A stretch of 64,000 nt of DNA from Syncephalastrum monosporum B8922 (Eukaryota > Mucoromycota > Mucoromycetes > Mucorales > Syncephalastraceae), in the NCBI GenBank assembly GCA_000697355.1, contig JNEN01001260.1, positions 558,001 to 622,000 of the forward strand, in the 5' to 3' direction. A program made the position numbers and the translations under genes. Shown here one piece after another: positions 11,150 to 21,474 of this stretch (position 1 is the stretch's first letter; each line of letters starts with the position of its first letter). Under the pieces are notes generated by a model that was not told the origin of the DNA, did no database searches, and saw only the letters and a program-made list of their open reading frames with translations.

Positions 11150-11850
11150 CTACTTTTGCTCCTTTTTCCTTTCCGCTTCTAGCCTGCGTTGTTTCTGATC
11201 CTGTTCATATAACTTTTTGTCGCGTCGTAATAAGAGAATGTGGGGTTCTGGTCCTGTAGGGGAGGAGGCATTGAGATGAGTCTCGGACTTAAGTCCGCCG
11301 TGAGTCTAATTTACCATAAATGTGATAATGCTCCCAACCGTCGCAGCCTTGCACACCTAGCATCTTCCATTCTCTCTCCTCGAGTCGAATGGGAGGACGT
11401 GGTAACCATGAAGCAATTTCCTCGGGAAGTTTGACATGGCTATGACGGGGTAATGAGTGGATCAGCTCATTTTTGGCAGCATTTATATTACCGGTACGCG
11501 TAATGGTCATCTAAATACGATTTCGTCAGATACATACAATAGGGCGGATTACCCGAAATAACGACGTTACCTGTATAGACTTGCGAGTAGTAGATATATT
11601 TCTGAGCTACTTTGACTTCACGTTGAAGCCTCTCCAAATCGGCTTCTCGATTGGCATCTTCTGAGAGCTCGGATTCAGGTTGATCGTGCTGATCTTGGCT
11701 ATGCTTTGAAGGGGTTCCTTCCTTTTGTTGTTCTTGGGGAGGTGGTGTGTCCTTTTTTGCGTTTTTCTCGTCCACTGGTTGGTGGCGTCGTACAAGGCGG
11801 GTGGTGTCGACAGAACGCTTCTGTGTCGGGTGGGATGGAGGATCGGGCAT
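11150..11850 (-). CDS. CKS1: Cyclin-dependent kinase regulatory subunit (Cks1/Suc1)
   Basis: Small adaptor that binds CDK1 and phosphorylated substrates in cell-cycle control. Exons are 11571-11850, 11492-11510 (19 nt), 11315-11439 and 11150-11253. They sum to 528 nt, giving 175 aa. The Cks fold is clear: YIYYSQVYTDDHYAYRHVKL, PEEIASWLPRPPIRLEEREW, LGVQGCDGWEHYHIYG, then the hinge PEPHILLLRR. The 19-nt microexon supplies DDHYAYR and is needed for the conserved anion-binding arginine region. About 85 residues of low-complexity Q/E/S-rich sequence precede the fold, much longer than in animals. A KKEQK-type basic tail follows. The ATG at 11850 is the first in frame. All introns are GT-AG and 52-61 nt. 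Confidence 0.95.
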
Positions 11851-12905
11851 GTTCCTGCACGAGGATAAACGTTCTGGCGGAAGAAAAAGAACAAAAGACC
11901 CAGAAGCACGTCACAGCACACGCCATTGCTCGGATCGCCAAGCAACTGAAAATCTGCGACGTGACACAAAGCATTGTTCTCGGCAGATGTATTCATCCCC
12001 TTTCTTATCCATTTTTGTAGCATCCCCCCATAAAAACCACCCAGTGAGGAAAGCGCTGCAAACACCGCTCATGCATACAGGCACATCGATACACAAACTG
12101 CAGGCCAAGAAGTACCATTTACATGTGAAATGGATAAGTGAAGTAGCGCCTGTTCAAGAAGAACAGATAAAGGGATAGCCTCGTGGTGTAAGGAGAAGAT
12201 ATGGCAAGTCGGGCGAGGCATTGACAGTATGCTCTGGTCTGTAAATATATGTGTGTATGTTTAAATATATGTAAATTTACAGCAGCAACCGTGTTGAAGA
12301 ACGTGAAAGCAAAGGAGGGGTGAAGATGAACACGAAGTAAGGTATAATGCATGAGTGAAACGACAAGATGTCAAAGACCCGGACGACTGTCTCTATATGT
12401 AAAAAGTGAGGGTCTTGCCCTGGCAATAATTTAATAAGATATGCATGACAAAAGGGAAAAAAAACTCCCCTTTGGATCGATGGGTGGGGGGACTACTGCC
12501 AAGCCGTAAGCCATCGTCTTAGTGGCGCGTGTACAGCTTACGCCTCATTGCAGCAGAGCGGACCCTGATCTGTCTCCCCCCGCTGCGTTCTGAACAGCCT
12601 ATCACCATGCCTCTCCTTTTTGAGCTTGCATTTCTCCTCGCGCAAGGATCACAGCTGCAGTGGCTGGTGTAAGCGGGTGTGTAATGGATGTGTAAGTGAA
12701 ACAGGCACAATCTGCCCGTCCGACGCTCGACCGGCCATGTGTGGATATATAGTCCTGGCACTTCTTTCCGTACCTCTTTTTTTCGTTACCTCTCTTTCGA
12801 ACAGAAGAATTATTTCCTTTTCTCCTCTCCGCGTCTATATAAGTCTCATACCTTTCTTTCCCTTTTCTTCTCTTTGTTCTTACGACGCGTCCCCTCGCTT
12901 CCTCT
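11851..12905. other. Divergent intergenic region CKS1 / coiled-coil gene
   Basis: About 1 kb without a supported gene; the plus-strand open frame at 11747-12178 is mostly a shadow of CKS1. A plus-strand TATATAA at 12836-12842 lies 64 nt before the ATG of the next gene. Confidence 0.5.
12836..12842 (+). promoter_or_regulatory. TATA box of the coiled-coil gene
   Basis: TATATAA sits 64 nt upstream of the ATG at 12906, a normal distance for a short 5' leader. It supports that start over internal ATGs. Confidence 0.5.
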
Positions 12906-13592
12906 ATGGACCTCTACTGTTCGTCATTCCCGTATCCAATTCCTGCTTTCCAACATCTATACATTAACCCAAACCACTACCACGCTTTGCATTTCTATCC
13001 CACTACAACGATCAGCGACACTACCATTCACGAGAAGAACCCAGTTGATAGCACGAGCTCCTGGCAATATCGACATCCAAGAGACCTTGGTTCATGTCTC
13101 TCACACGATTTGTCCGCACTGTCCAAACGAAGAAAGCCCGCCAAAAGAAGAATGCACAGATCCTCAGCAGTAATACCATCGTCATCTACCACAAGTAACG
13201 TTATATCCGCATCTTCTACACGCCTGCAGCAGCAAGAGAATTCTACGTCAGTTCAGCCGGCAAGTGCAACTGCTACCGGTCGCCGCCGTTCATCTGTCAA
13301 CCGACAGTCATCGTCCTATCAAGATATTCAAGACAGCCTCCACCATCTCCAGGACGAATGGGCCACTATCGACATTGTGCTCCGCTCGCTGCGGGATGCT
13401 TACCCCTTTGACCCTCGCTCTGCATCCGAAGAGAACGAGGATGAACGTGACCGTGAAAAAAGTATTGCCTACGATGACCTTATGGCACAGGTGCGACACC
13501 TCGATCGCAGTCTAAAAAGGCTTGATGCTCAGATGAATGCCCTGCGCGCCCAGCTTCGCGCTCACCAACATCATACCAGGACGCCACCTTGA
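12906..13592 (+). CDS. Unrecognised protein with C-terminal coiled coil
   Basis: Single-exon frame of 228 aa from the ATG at 12906. The first ~80 residues are rich in H, Y and P and of doubtful order, followed by a basic patch (SKRRKPAKRR). Residues ~85-140 are Ser/Thr/Gln-rich. From about residue 143 a helical region begins (YQDIQDSLHHLQDEWATID), with an acidic stretch EENEDERDREK and a heptad-like stretch LMAQVRHLDRSLKRLDAQMN. The family was not recognised. Translation could instead start at an internal ATG near 13151 if the N-terminal part is leader. A poly(A) signal at 14137 suggests a long 3' UTR. Confidence 0.55.
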   Translation: MDLYCSSFPYPIPAFQHLYINPNHYHALHFYPTTTISDTTIHEKNPVDSTSSWQYRHPRDLGSCLSHDLSALSKRRKPAKRRMHRSSAVIPSSSTTSNVISASSTRLQQQENSTSVQPASATATGRRRSSVNRQSSSYQDIQDSLHHLQDEWATIDIVLRSLRDAYPFDPRSASEENEDERDREKSIAYDDLMAQVRHLDRSLKRLDAQMNALRAQLRAHQHHTRTPP

Positions 13593-14355
13593 CCGCAAAA
13601 TGATGCCATACACTGATATCGCCGGTACTTTCTCTGTCTTGCAGACCCTCTTTCTTGTCTTTCCCCTTCTCTTCCTTGTCTCTCCTTCAAAAACCCCTTT
13701 CTTCGAACTTTTTTTCACTTCTATGCCCTACTTCTTTTTCAATTTTGCTCCACATTCACGTTCGCTCACTCGCTCTGAAAGGCAGTTATCTCTAGGCTCT
13801 CCCATTATTCTAAAGAGTCCTTCTTCCTTTCATATACTTTCATGCAGGAGCACAACAGTAACGTGGCAGCACGCTTTATGATCTTATTCTTGCTCGTTTT
13901 CTTCTTATCATTTATATATCCAGATAACCTGAACTCTTTTTTTTTCTTACACACAAGCAGCACATACTTTCACCACTGTAATTTTTTCAAACTTCCCCCT
14001 TCCATTTTCATCTCCTTTCATCTCCTTCAGAGTCTAGACGACACGAGCATTCACACAAGCACACAAGCACATAACAAGTGCTTTTATATATATTATTTGT
14101 TGGTACGCTTTGTATGGATATACACGCTACATATGCAATAAAATGACTGCTGTTGCTCCAAAAAAGCTTAAGTGTCGCCGATCCTTTGCATGAAGTCAAA
14201 GATTATTGATCGTAAACGGGACTAGGGTTTAATTGTGAAGCGGATCCCCTTCGGATTACTTTTTAATCCCAGGTGTCCACATCCTGATCCCTTTACCATC
14301 TTCTTTTTCTCTTTCTCTTGCGTTACTCTTTTTCTACTGGCCCCCTTTCCACGCC
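13593..14355. other. Pyrimidine-rich 3' UTR and spacer
   Basis: C/T-rich sequence after the coiled-coil gene with an AATAAA at 14137-14142, then about 200 nt of spacer before the next start. No gene is seen. Confidence 0.5.
14137..14142 (+). terminator. Poly(A) signal AATAAA
   Basis: A canonical hexamer 545 nt after the stop of the coiled-coil gene. It is the first good signal on that strand. Confidence 0.45.
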
Positions 14356-14913
14356 ATGCCCTCCGAAGGAAAAAAAAGGAAGCAAGTGTCTGTGTCCTAT
14401 ACCTCTGCCCCGAGCACTCCGACCCTGCAAGATCAAGAAAAGGCGGCCATAGAAGGAAGTCCCTTTTTCCGGTCACACAAGCACTCACAGTCTCTTCATA
14501 CTGAAGACTCTACCTCTATCCTTCGAAGGCTTTCGAGTAGAGTGTTACACAAGCACACGAACAGCATTGACCCTATATCGGCAAATGACAAGCCGATCGA
14601 TTCACCTGCCTCGACCGCCTGCGAGCATACTCCAGGAGTAGGGGGACGTGAGTTGCCTGATGTAGAGGAAAACGACCACGATGAGGAGGCAGCACACACA
14701 AACGGAGAAGCAGGAGATATATCATCCTATTATACATCTTCATCGACTCTGCGTCGGCGAAAACGGAAGCACTGCTTAACCGCTGTCTTGATGATTACAC
14801 TCGGCTGTTTGCTTGCAACAGCGTTCATCGTTATCGGATTGGGCAAAGCACTCAACAAGGAAAAAGTTGCGGTACCGACTGCCGTAGTTAGTCCCACATC
14901 AGAAACCTCTTAA
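14356..14913 (+). CDS. Unrecognised single-span membrane protein
   Basis: Intronless, 185 aa. The N-terminal ~130 residues are hydrophilic and Ser/Thr/His-rich, with an acidic segment (VEENDHDEEA). A basic RRRKRKH cluster then precedes one hydrophobic helix (TAVLMITLGCLLATAFIVIG, residues ~143-162) and a ~20-residue tail. The positive-inside rule predicts a cytosolic N-terminus, i.e. type II or tail-anchor-like topology. No family was recognised. Its stop lies 95 nt from the stop of the convergent MFS gene. Confidence 0.6.
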   Translation: MPSEGKKRKQVSVSYTSAPSTPTLQDQEKAAIEGSPFFRSHKHSQSLHTEDSTSILRRLSSRVLHKHTNSIDPISANDKPIDSPASTACEHTPGVGGRELPDVEENDHDEEAAHTNGEAGDISSYYTSSSTLRRRKRKHCLTAVLMITLGCLLATAFIVIGLGKALNKEKVAVPTAVVSPTSETS

Positions 14914-15008
14914 ATATCATTGTAATATAATATATGTGTAGGGTACAAAAATGTAAACGCATTGCAGAGAGGGATATACAAACTGTGGGGATCTGCAGGG
15001 AATCATAT

Positions 15009-16871
15009 TTACAGTTCACGGTCAGCATTGTCTCTGGGCTGCTCTTCACGGATAGAAACAAAGCATGTCGCAACTAAGGCCAGGAAGCAAGCTCCTGAAC
15101 AGACTATAAATGTCAAACTAGGCATAACGCTCACGGTAGCGCCGTACAGGCTGTTCAATCCCAGTTGAGATGTAAGCACTATTATAGTATTTGCATATAC
15201 AGGTGAGTAAGATAATGACGTTAAATATCGCAAAGGTGCTTACTAGAAAATGCCTCAAGAGCCGCACAAGCCCCGAGGACTTTGCCGACATCAGCCGGAT
15301 CAGCAAGCATAGTCAGCAAAGACCGCAAGGCGGGATGGGACAAGATGCCAAAGCTCTGCATGATACCGGCTCCGGCAAACTGAAGCGGGCTGGTGGCTAA
15401 GCCGATAAATAGATAGCCGAGGGCTTCGACACTTGCACCCAAGCGTAAGATCCACATGTTGACTTGCAAAGGTGATTTTCTCTTGAGCAGCTTGGTGATC
15501 AGGGGCAAGACGATGACCATGTTTAGCAGTCGAATGAACATTGCAGCACTGATGAAATAACTGCTTTCGACGGCTGTCCAATGGAACTCAAGCATACCAT
15601 ACAAAACGATCGGCGGTATCATGACGAAAGTGAGCAAGAAGCTCACGCTAGCTACGAGTGGCAAAGAGTACGACGATGCATGCCGGGTTTTGATATGAAA
15701 AAGGGATTTGATGGCCGAGAAAATGTTGATCTGCTCCCATAACGTCAGTATGTGGTCAGTCTCCTTTCTATGTTGGCCCAGATTGGATTCCGGCAAAAAA
15801 AGTGATCCACAAAAAGCCAAAGTTACTACTGCCGTGAGAATGTAGAACAGGCTGATCAAGTTTCCCGTTTGCTAAACAGAAACATTAGCAGGAAGCCATA
15901 CATTTACAAGGCTTTTGACTTACATTTATAATAATTCCTGCCATCATGGATCCACCAGTGACACCAAGCGTAGCAAATGCCATCATGTGGCCAAACACAG
16001 TCGTCCTATGCTGATGTCAGCTTTTTTTTACTCGCGATTCTGGATCGGCCTCAGTCATATCCGTTGTCGTTGCACACATGCCTCTGTTCAGTTGGAGTAC
16101 AATCTGAGATATAACCCGCAATGGCAGCCATTAGGACTTGATCGCCTCCAAATATTCCACGAAACAAGGGACCAATGAAAAGGAAAGAGATGCCCACATA
16201 GTCATATAGCTTGCCAGTGAGGACGAACGTTGATAAATAGAGAGCAATGCCCAGAATAGACAACCGGATAACAGGCATACGACCCTTGATATCGGACATG
16301 TAGCCATAGTACCCGGAGAACAGTAGTGCTATAGGTCATAATGGGACATGTGAGCACATGCAAAATTGCGAGCATGACGCAAAATTGAACATCCTATGGA
16401 TACGAACTTGATCCATAAAGCAGAAATTCTATGACGGCCTGCGCGCTTGCTACCACTTCTTGCACTTCAGGAACTGCGCAATCAGTTTCTGTAATATCGC
16501 TTTTAGCGGCATCTTGTGATTGGTAGTATCTAAAGGATGCACGCTTGTGTTGGTACTTGGCGAACGAGCTTGGCACGACCAGCTTGGCAAGGCCAACTTG
16601 ATCACGGAGAAGGCTCCCTTTTTGCTTTACCTATGGCAGAATATATCGGTGTAGAATTGCATCTTTGGTGCCATGAGCGCACTAATCGAGTATGTTAATG
16701 CATCCTGCAGAAATAATAAAAAAAAAGCACTGTCTCTGCGTACCCGCTTGCCAAGGATAAAGCCAAAGCACACACCACTGCGTAATACGGTGATGGTACC
16801 TTTACTTGCTTTTTATTAAGCAATGGAATGCTTTCAGCATCAACAGACAGCGCCTGAGAGGATGATGCCAT
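15009..16871 (-). CDS. MFS transporter, SLC46/HIAT1-like
   Basis: Membrane carrier of the major facilitator superfamily. The ATG at 16871 begins MASSSQALSVDAESIPLLNKK, then the first span (YYAVVCAFALSLASG). Later exons include YMSDIKGRMPVIRLSILG, the typical D-x-x-GR loop between spans 2 and 3, and FRGIFGGDQVLMAAIAGYISD in span 4. C-terminal spans follow (SYFISAAMFIRLLNMVIVLPL, LQFAGAGIMQSFGILSHPAL). The last exon ends in REEQPRDNADREL and TAA. Introns are short and GT-AG. The substrate is unknown: related proteins include folate/heme and tetracycline-type carriers, and the sequence does not decide among them. Divergent from PMR1 across 912 nt. Confidence 0.8.
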
Positions 16872-17783
16872 CCTATTTAGAATATAATGAGGATTGAGGG
16901 AAGAAAGACGGGAGAGTTAAAGAGGATCGAAGTTGGTGGCGCATTGAGAAAAAAGCGATACGTGCTACACGGACAAACACACTTCGATCTCCGCGTGGTT
17001 TCTCGGTAGCCGAACTTGCCGAGACGGCGGGATGACAAATCGCACCATAAAAGCCTTGGGAAAACAAACACTGAATTGTATGGAATGAATACTAAAAGGT
17101 ATACTGTATATACTGTATTGTCTATTACCATTTTGCCTTTCTGTTGTCAGGCCCATGGTAGTCTCTGTTTGTTGTTTATGGCCGCGTGGAGGGAATGTCG
17201 CACCAAAAGATAGCCTTGGCGTTGAGTGAGTTGCACGTCAGCCTTACATGCGTGTGCTTGTGTTGGGTCTCACTCGGCGCGCACGAGCCGGATCATCGAT
17301 TGGTCTCGGACGGCCGACCTAAATAATGATATCGGCAGAGCCATTTATCTAACTCTTCGTGGCTATACCTTAAGCATGCATAGCACATTTGCATGGTTAC
17401 TTAGATACAGTCACTGTACAACCCTGGGCTGGGTGCACCGATAAGAAACAGTGGCCACGACAAGTACATCGGCGGCTTCTCACCTTTTGCACGACTTGGA
17501 GCACATTGTGAGCTGCCTCGGTAATGGGACACAGAAGGAGGCTGCCGATGAAAGGGAAAAGTAGCTGCTGGGCTTTACTTCGCGTATTCATTAATTAACC
17601 TGGTTGAGTTGCGCGAATAGAATATTCCTTCGAATCCAAGAAGCAACAAAAATAAAGCTCTCATGTTTTGTAACAACATGTTTGGGTATACAGCCACGCT
17701 GGTATATAAGCTCTGAAAGACAGTATAAAATAAACCACGACATTATTACGGATCCTCGTGAGGCTTAACCAAGTCTGGTCGAG
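16872..17783. promoter_or_regulatory. Divergent intergenic region MFS / PMR1
   Basis: No gene is seen. A plus-strand TATATAAG at 17703-17710 lies 74 nt before the first PMR1 ATG. No clear element is visible for the transporter. Confidence 0.5.
17703..17710 (+). promoter_or_regulatory. TATA box of PMR1
   Basis: TATATAAG lies 74 nt before the ATG at 17784. Transcription starting about 30 nt downstream would include that ATG. Confidence 0.5.
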
Positions 17784-20700
17784 ATGAAAGAAACCGGGGA
17801 AGGGGTGCTTTTTGCCCCCTCTGCCCGACGAATCGCGTTTAGGGATCGCCGTCTCAATTCATTTACCGACACTGGCAATGATAGTTATTATTATCCAGGA
17901 AGTAAAACGACTTGCAGTTCTCAGCTCTCCCCCTCCACCGCGTCTGCCATGACTTCTGTAGGGGCCACCACCACCACCACCCCATCGGCGAAGGCTGCTC
18001 GTCAGCTACTGGACCAAGTGTGCGCTGAATTCAACACAGACGAGCAACACGGATTGCGTCTGGCGGATGTGTCCGACCTGCGCGCAATCTATGGATGGAA
18101 CGAGCTCGACAAGGCTGAAGAGGATTCCCTCGCTGCCAAATTCACCCAACAGTTCACTGAAAACCCGCTGATTCTTCTTCTACTCGGCTCTGCACTCGTC
18201 TCTCTCTTCATGGGTCAAATGGATGATGCCATCAGCATTACTATGGTCAGCCTCTCCATCGTGTACTATATTGTCGTCATTAACCCGTGCCTTTCTTTTG
18301 CAGGCCATCATTATTGTTGTCACAGGTAGATCCGAAAAGGGACAAGTCAGGAAGGGGTAGTAACCGTAGGAGCTAGTTGCCTTTGTGCAGGAATATCGAT
18401 CTGAGAAATCCCTGGAGGCGCTCAACAAGCTTGTCCCTCACTACTGCCACCTTGTTAGGCAAGTAAAAGCCGTGTCAGACACGACCGAATGCTAAACGGC
18501 TTGCATCTAGAGATGGGCAAGTTCATACCGTCCTAGCAAATGAGCTCGTTCCTGGTGATCTCGTACGCTTCAATATCGGTGACCGGATCCCCGCCGATTG
18601 CCGACTTGTCACTGTATGAAAATTGGATTCAGGGCACCCCGATGAGATTGCTTATGCTTGTTTATTAGACTGTCGATCTTGAAATTGACGAATCCAATCT
18701 GACCGGCGAGAATAAGCCCCGGCGAAAGATAAACACGCCCATCGATAGCGACCCCTTTGCTGAATTGGCCCTGTCCGAACGAGACAACATTGCCTTCATG
18801 GGCACGCTGGTCCGGAATGGTACGTGAAGCGTTCCGAAATACTCAATCAGTCCGCTCATACATAAGCCACAGGGTATGGTTCTGGTATCGTCGTCGCTAC
18901 GGGAAAGAGCACTGAGTTTGGGCATGTCTTTGAGCTGATGCAGCAGGTAACGTAGAGGGGGGTATGCCTAAAGTGGCTAGCTGACTTTTGTTTTATGTGG
19001 GCTACCTAGGTTGAGAACCGCAAGACTCCTTTGCAAATGAGCATGAACGAGCTCGGCAAGCAGCTTTCGCTGTTGTCATTCGGTATCATTGCCATCATTG
19101 TCCTTATTGGTCTTATACAACGACGTCCCTGGCTCGAGATGTTTACTATCGGTGTAAGCTTGGCTGTGGCCGCCATCCCTGAAGGACTGCCTATTGTCGT
19201 GACCGTGACGCTTGCGCTGGGCGTATTGCGTATGGCTAATCGACAAGCCATCGTCAAACAACTGCCCTCTGTTGAGACACTTGGCTCGGTGAACATTGTG
19301 TGTGCCGACAAGACAGGTGAAACTTCCACAGACAGACGAAAGCTGTAAAAGCTAATCTCCGCCCGCGCTTATTAGGCACCCTGACCCGTAACCAAATGAC
19401 AGTCGTCAAGGTTTTTACTCTTGACAAACAAGAGACATTTGATTTTGAGGATACCACTCCGAAAATCGTATCCCCAGCTCTGCGTCAGACCTTGCTTATT
19501 GGTAATTTACATGGGACGTGCGGGCGAAAGATGTGCGCTGATACCTGGCGATAGGCAATTTGTGCAACAATGCATATATTTCTGAGGGCGGCAAATATAT
19601 CGGATCGCCTACTGATATTGCACTTTTGGATGTCTCTGTCCGTTCCGGTGTCGAGGACCAGCGAAAAGTAAGCCTAAATATTGAGAATGGGTCATCTGGG
19701 ATGTCTAATTGTTATGGTTAGGTGTATGAACGCATGTCGGAAGTACCTTTCAACTCAGAACAAAAGTACATGATGGTGCAGTGTCGACCCCTGAGTGGAG
19801 AAGGCGAGACTCTGAGATATTTCAAAGGCGCCTCTGAAATCATCCTGGAGAAATGCACGACGTTCTATGTTTCGCCTACGACAAAACCAATTCTGACCCC
19901 GCAGCTCAAGCAAGTTGTCGTGCAAAACGTCAAGGACATGAGCGCTCAAGGTCTGCGGGTCTTGTGTACTGCAGTTGGTAAAGAAAATTCGGGCCTGTGT
20001 CTCACTGGCTTTTTGGCGGTACACGACCCACCGCGGCAAGGTGTTGCGGACGCCGTTCAAGCCCTGCGTCAAGGGGGCGTTTCGGTGGCTATGATCACAG
20101 GCGACTCAGAGATGACGGCTGTTTCCATCGCGCAGCGACTCGGCATCCCTACCAACCTTACAAAGTCGAGCTGCTTAACGGGCCGTGACATTGAGAACAT
20201 GACTGAACGACAGTTGCAGGAGATGATCCGCTCTGTATCCGTATTTGCACGCACAACCCCCAAACACAAGCTAGCAATTGTCAAGGCATATCAGGCAACC
20301 GGCGCCGTGGTGGCCATGACAGGCGATGGCGTGAATGACGCCCCAGCACTAAAGATGGCTGATATTGGCATTTCCATGGGCAAAAGCGGTACGGATGTCT
20401 CAAAGGAAGCTGCCGATATGATCCTTGTGGATGACGATATCTCGACGATTTTACACGCCATTGAGGAAGGAAAATCCATTTTCTATAACATTCAAAATTT
20501 CTTGACCTTCCAGCTAAGCACCAGTATCTCGGCGTTGTCTTTGATCGCCCTGTGCACGCTGTTCGGTCTTGCTACTCCACTGAACGCCATGCAAATTCTC
20601 TGGATCAGTGAGTTCTTCTTCATTACCGCCTGTACGACAACTTACCGGCTCAATAGATATCATTATGGATGGACCTCCCGCACAGTCTCTGGGCGTGGAA

Positions 20701-21210
20701 CCAGTCGACCCGGATGTCATGAAGAAGCCCCCGCGTTCACGTAGCGACAACATCTTGACAGCTGCTCTGGTTTCCCGTGTATTGACAGCTGCTGCCGTGG
20801 TGGTGATCGGTACACTGTTTATATATGTCTCTGAGCTCGAGGACGGTGTAGTAACGAACCGCGATGCAACCATGACGTTCACCACCTTCGTCTTCTTTGA
20901 CATGTTCAACGCCCTTGCATGCCGCTCGGCCAGACAATCCATTTTCAGCTTGGGTATCTTTTCGAACCGCATGTTCAACCTGGCCGTAGGCGGATCAATC
21001 TTTGCTCAGCTCCTTGTGATCTACATGCCTTTCTTGCAAGCTATTTTCCAGACGGAGCCGCTCTCGTTGTACGACCTTTTCAAAATCATTTGCGTCAGCT
21101 CCTCGGTGTTTGTTGTGGATGAAGCCAAAAAGTTTTGGATGAAGCATCAGGTTCGCCGAGGACGCATCTCTCGGAAGCAGGAGGAGCATGATGTTATGGA
21201 TGTCGTTTGA
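17784..21210 (+). CDS. PMR1: Golgi Ca2+/Mn2+-transporting P-type ATPase
   Basis: P2A pump that loads the Golgi with Ca2+ and Mn2+. N-terminal exon: [17 protein letters not shown], then [20 protein letters not shown]. The actuator loop follows (LTGEN), then span 4 [19 protein letters not shown]. The phosphorylation motif [11 protein letters not shown] is split by an intron near 19316. The nucleotide domain has KGASE, and the hinge [20 protein letters not shown] is complete. Later spans include [19 protein letters not shown], split by an intron, and a hydrophilic C-terminus. Intron 18459-18510 has a GC-AG border that is required to give HLVRDGQVH. The start may be 17784 or 17949 ([10 protein letters not shown]); the TATA box fits the first. 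Family members are about 900-950 aa and this one is similar in length. Confidence 0.95.
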
Positions 21211-21457
21211 AGACGAGGAACATGCGCCCCCATTAATAAGAGCAATCGCCCCCCCTTCACATATCCACACCTTAGATACACGCATGTTGCTTCCCCGCAC
21301 AAGCACCCTCACACATATTCCCCCCATCTCCAAATATGTGTTACCTTTGTTCATCCATATTCCTCCTCCATCGTCTCCATTAGAAAATACTTACTTTTTG
21401 TTATCTCTTTTGCAGTTTTTTTCTCTACTCTCTTTGTACAGGTTCACACCAACTGAT

Positions 21458-21463
21458 AATAAA
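21458..21463 (+). terminator. Poly(A) signal of PMR1
   Basis: AATAAA about 250 nt after the PMR1 stop and only 12 nt from the stop codon of the opposite-strand UBA gene, so the two 3' UTRs very probably overlap. Confidence 0.55.
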
Positions 21464-21474
21464 GTTCTCTGGTT

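Noticed and set aside
11706..12178. Plus-strand frames opposite CKS1
   Set aside because: They overlap the validated CKS1 exon 1 in antisense and show no recognisable motif.
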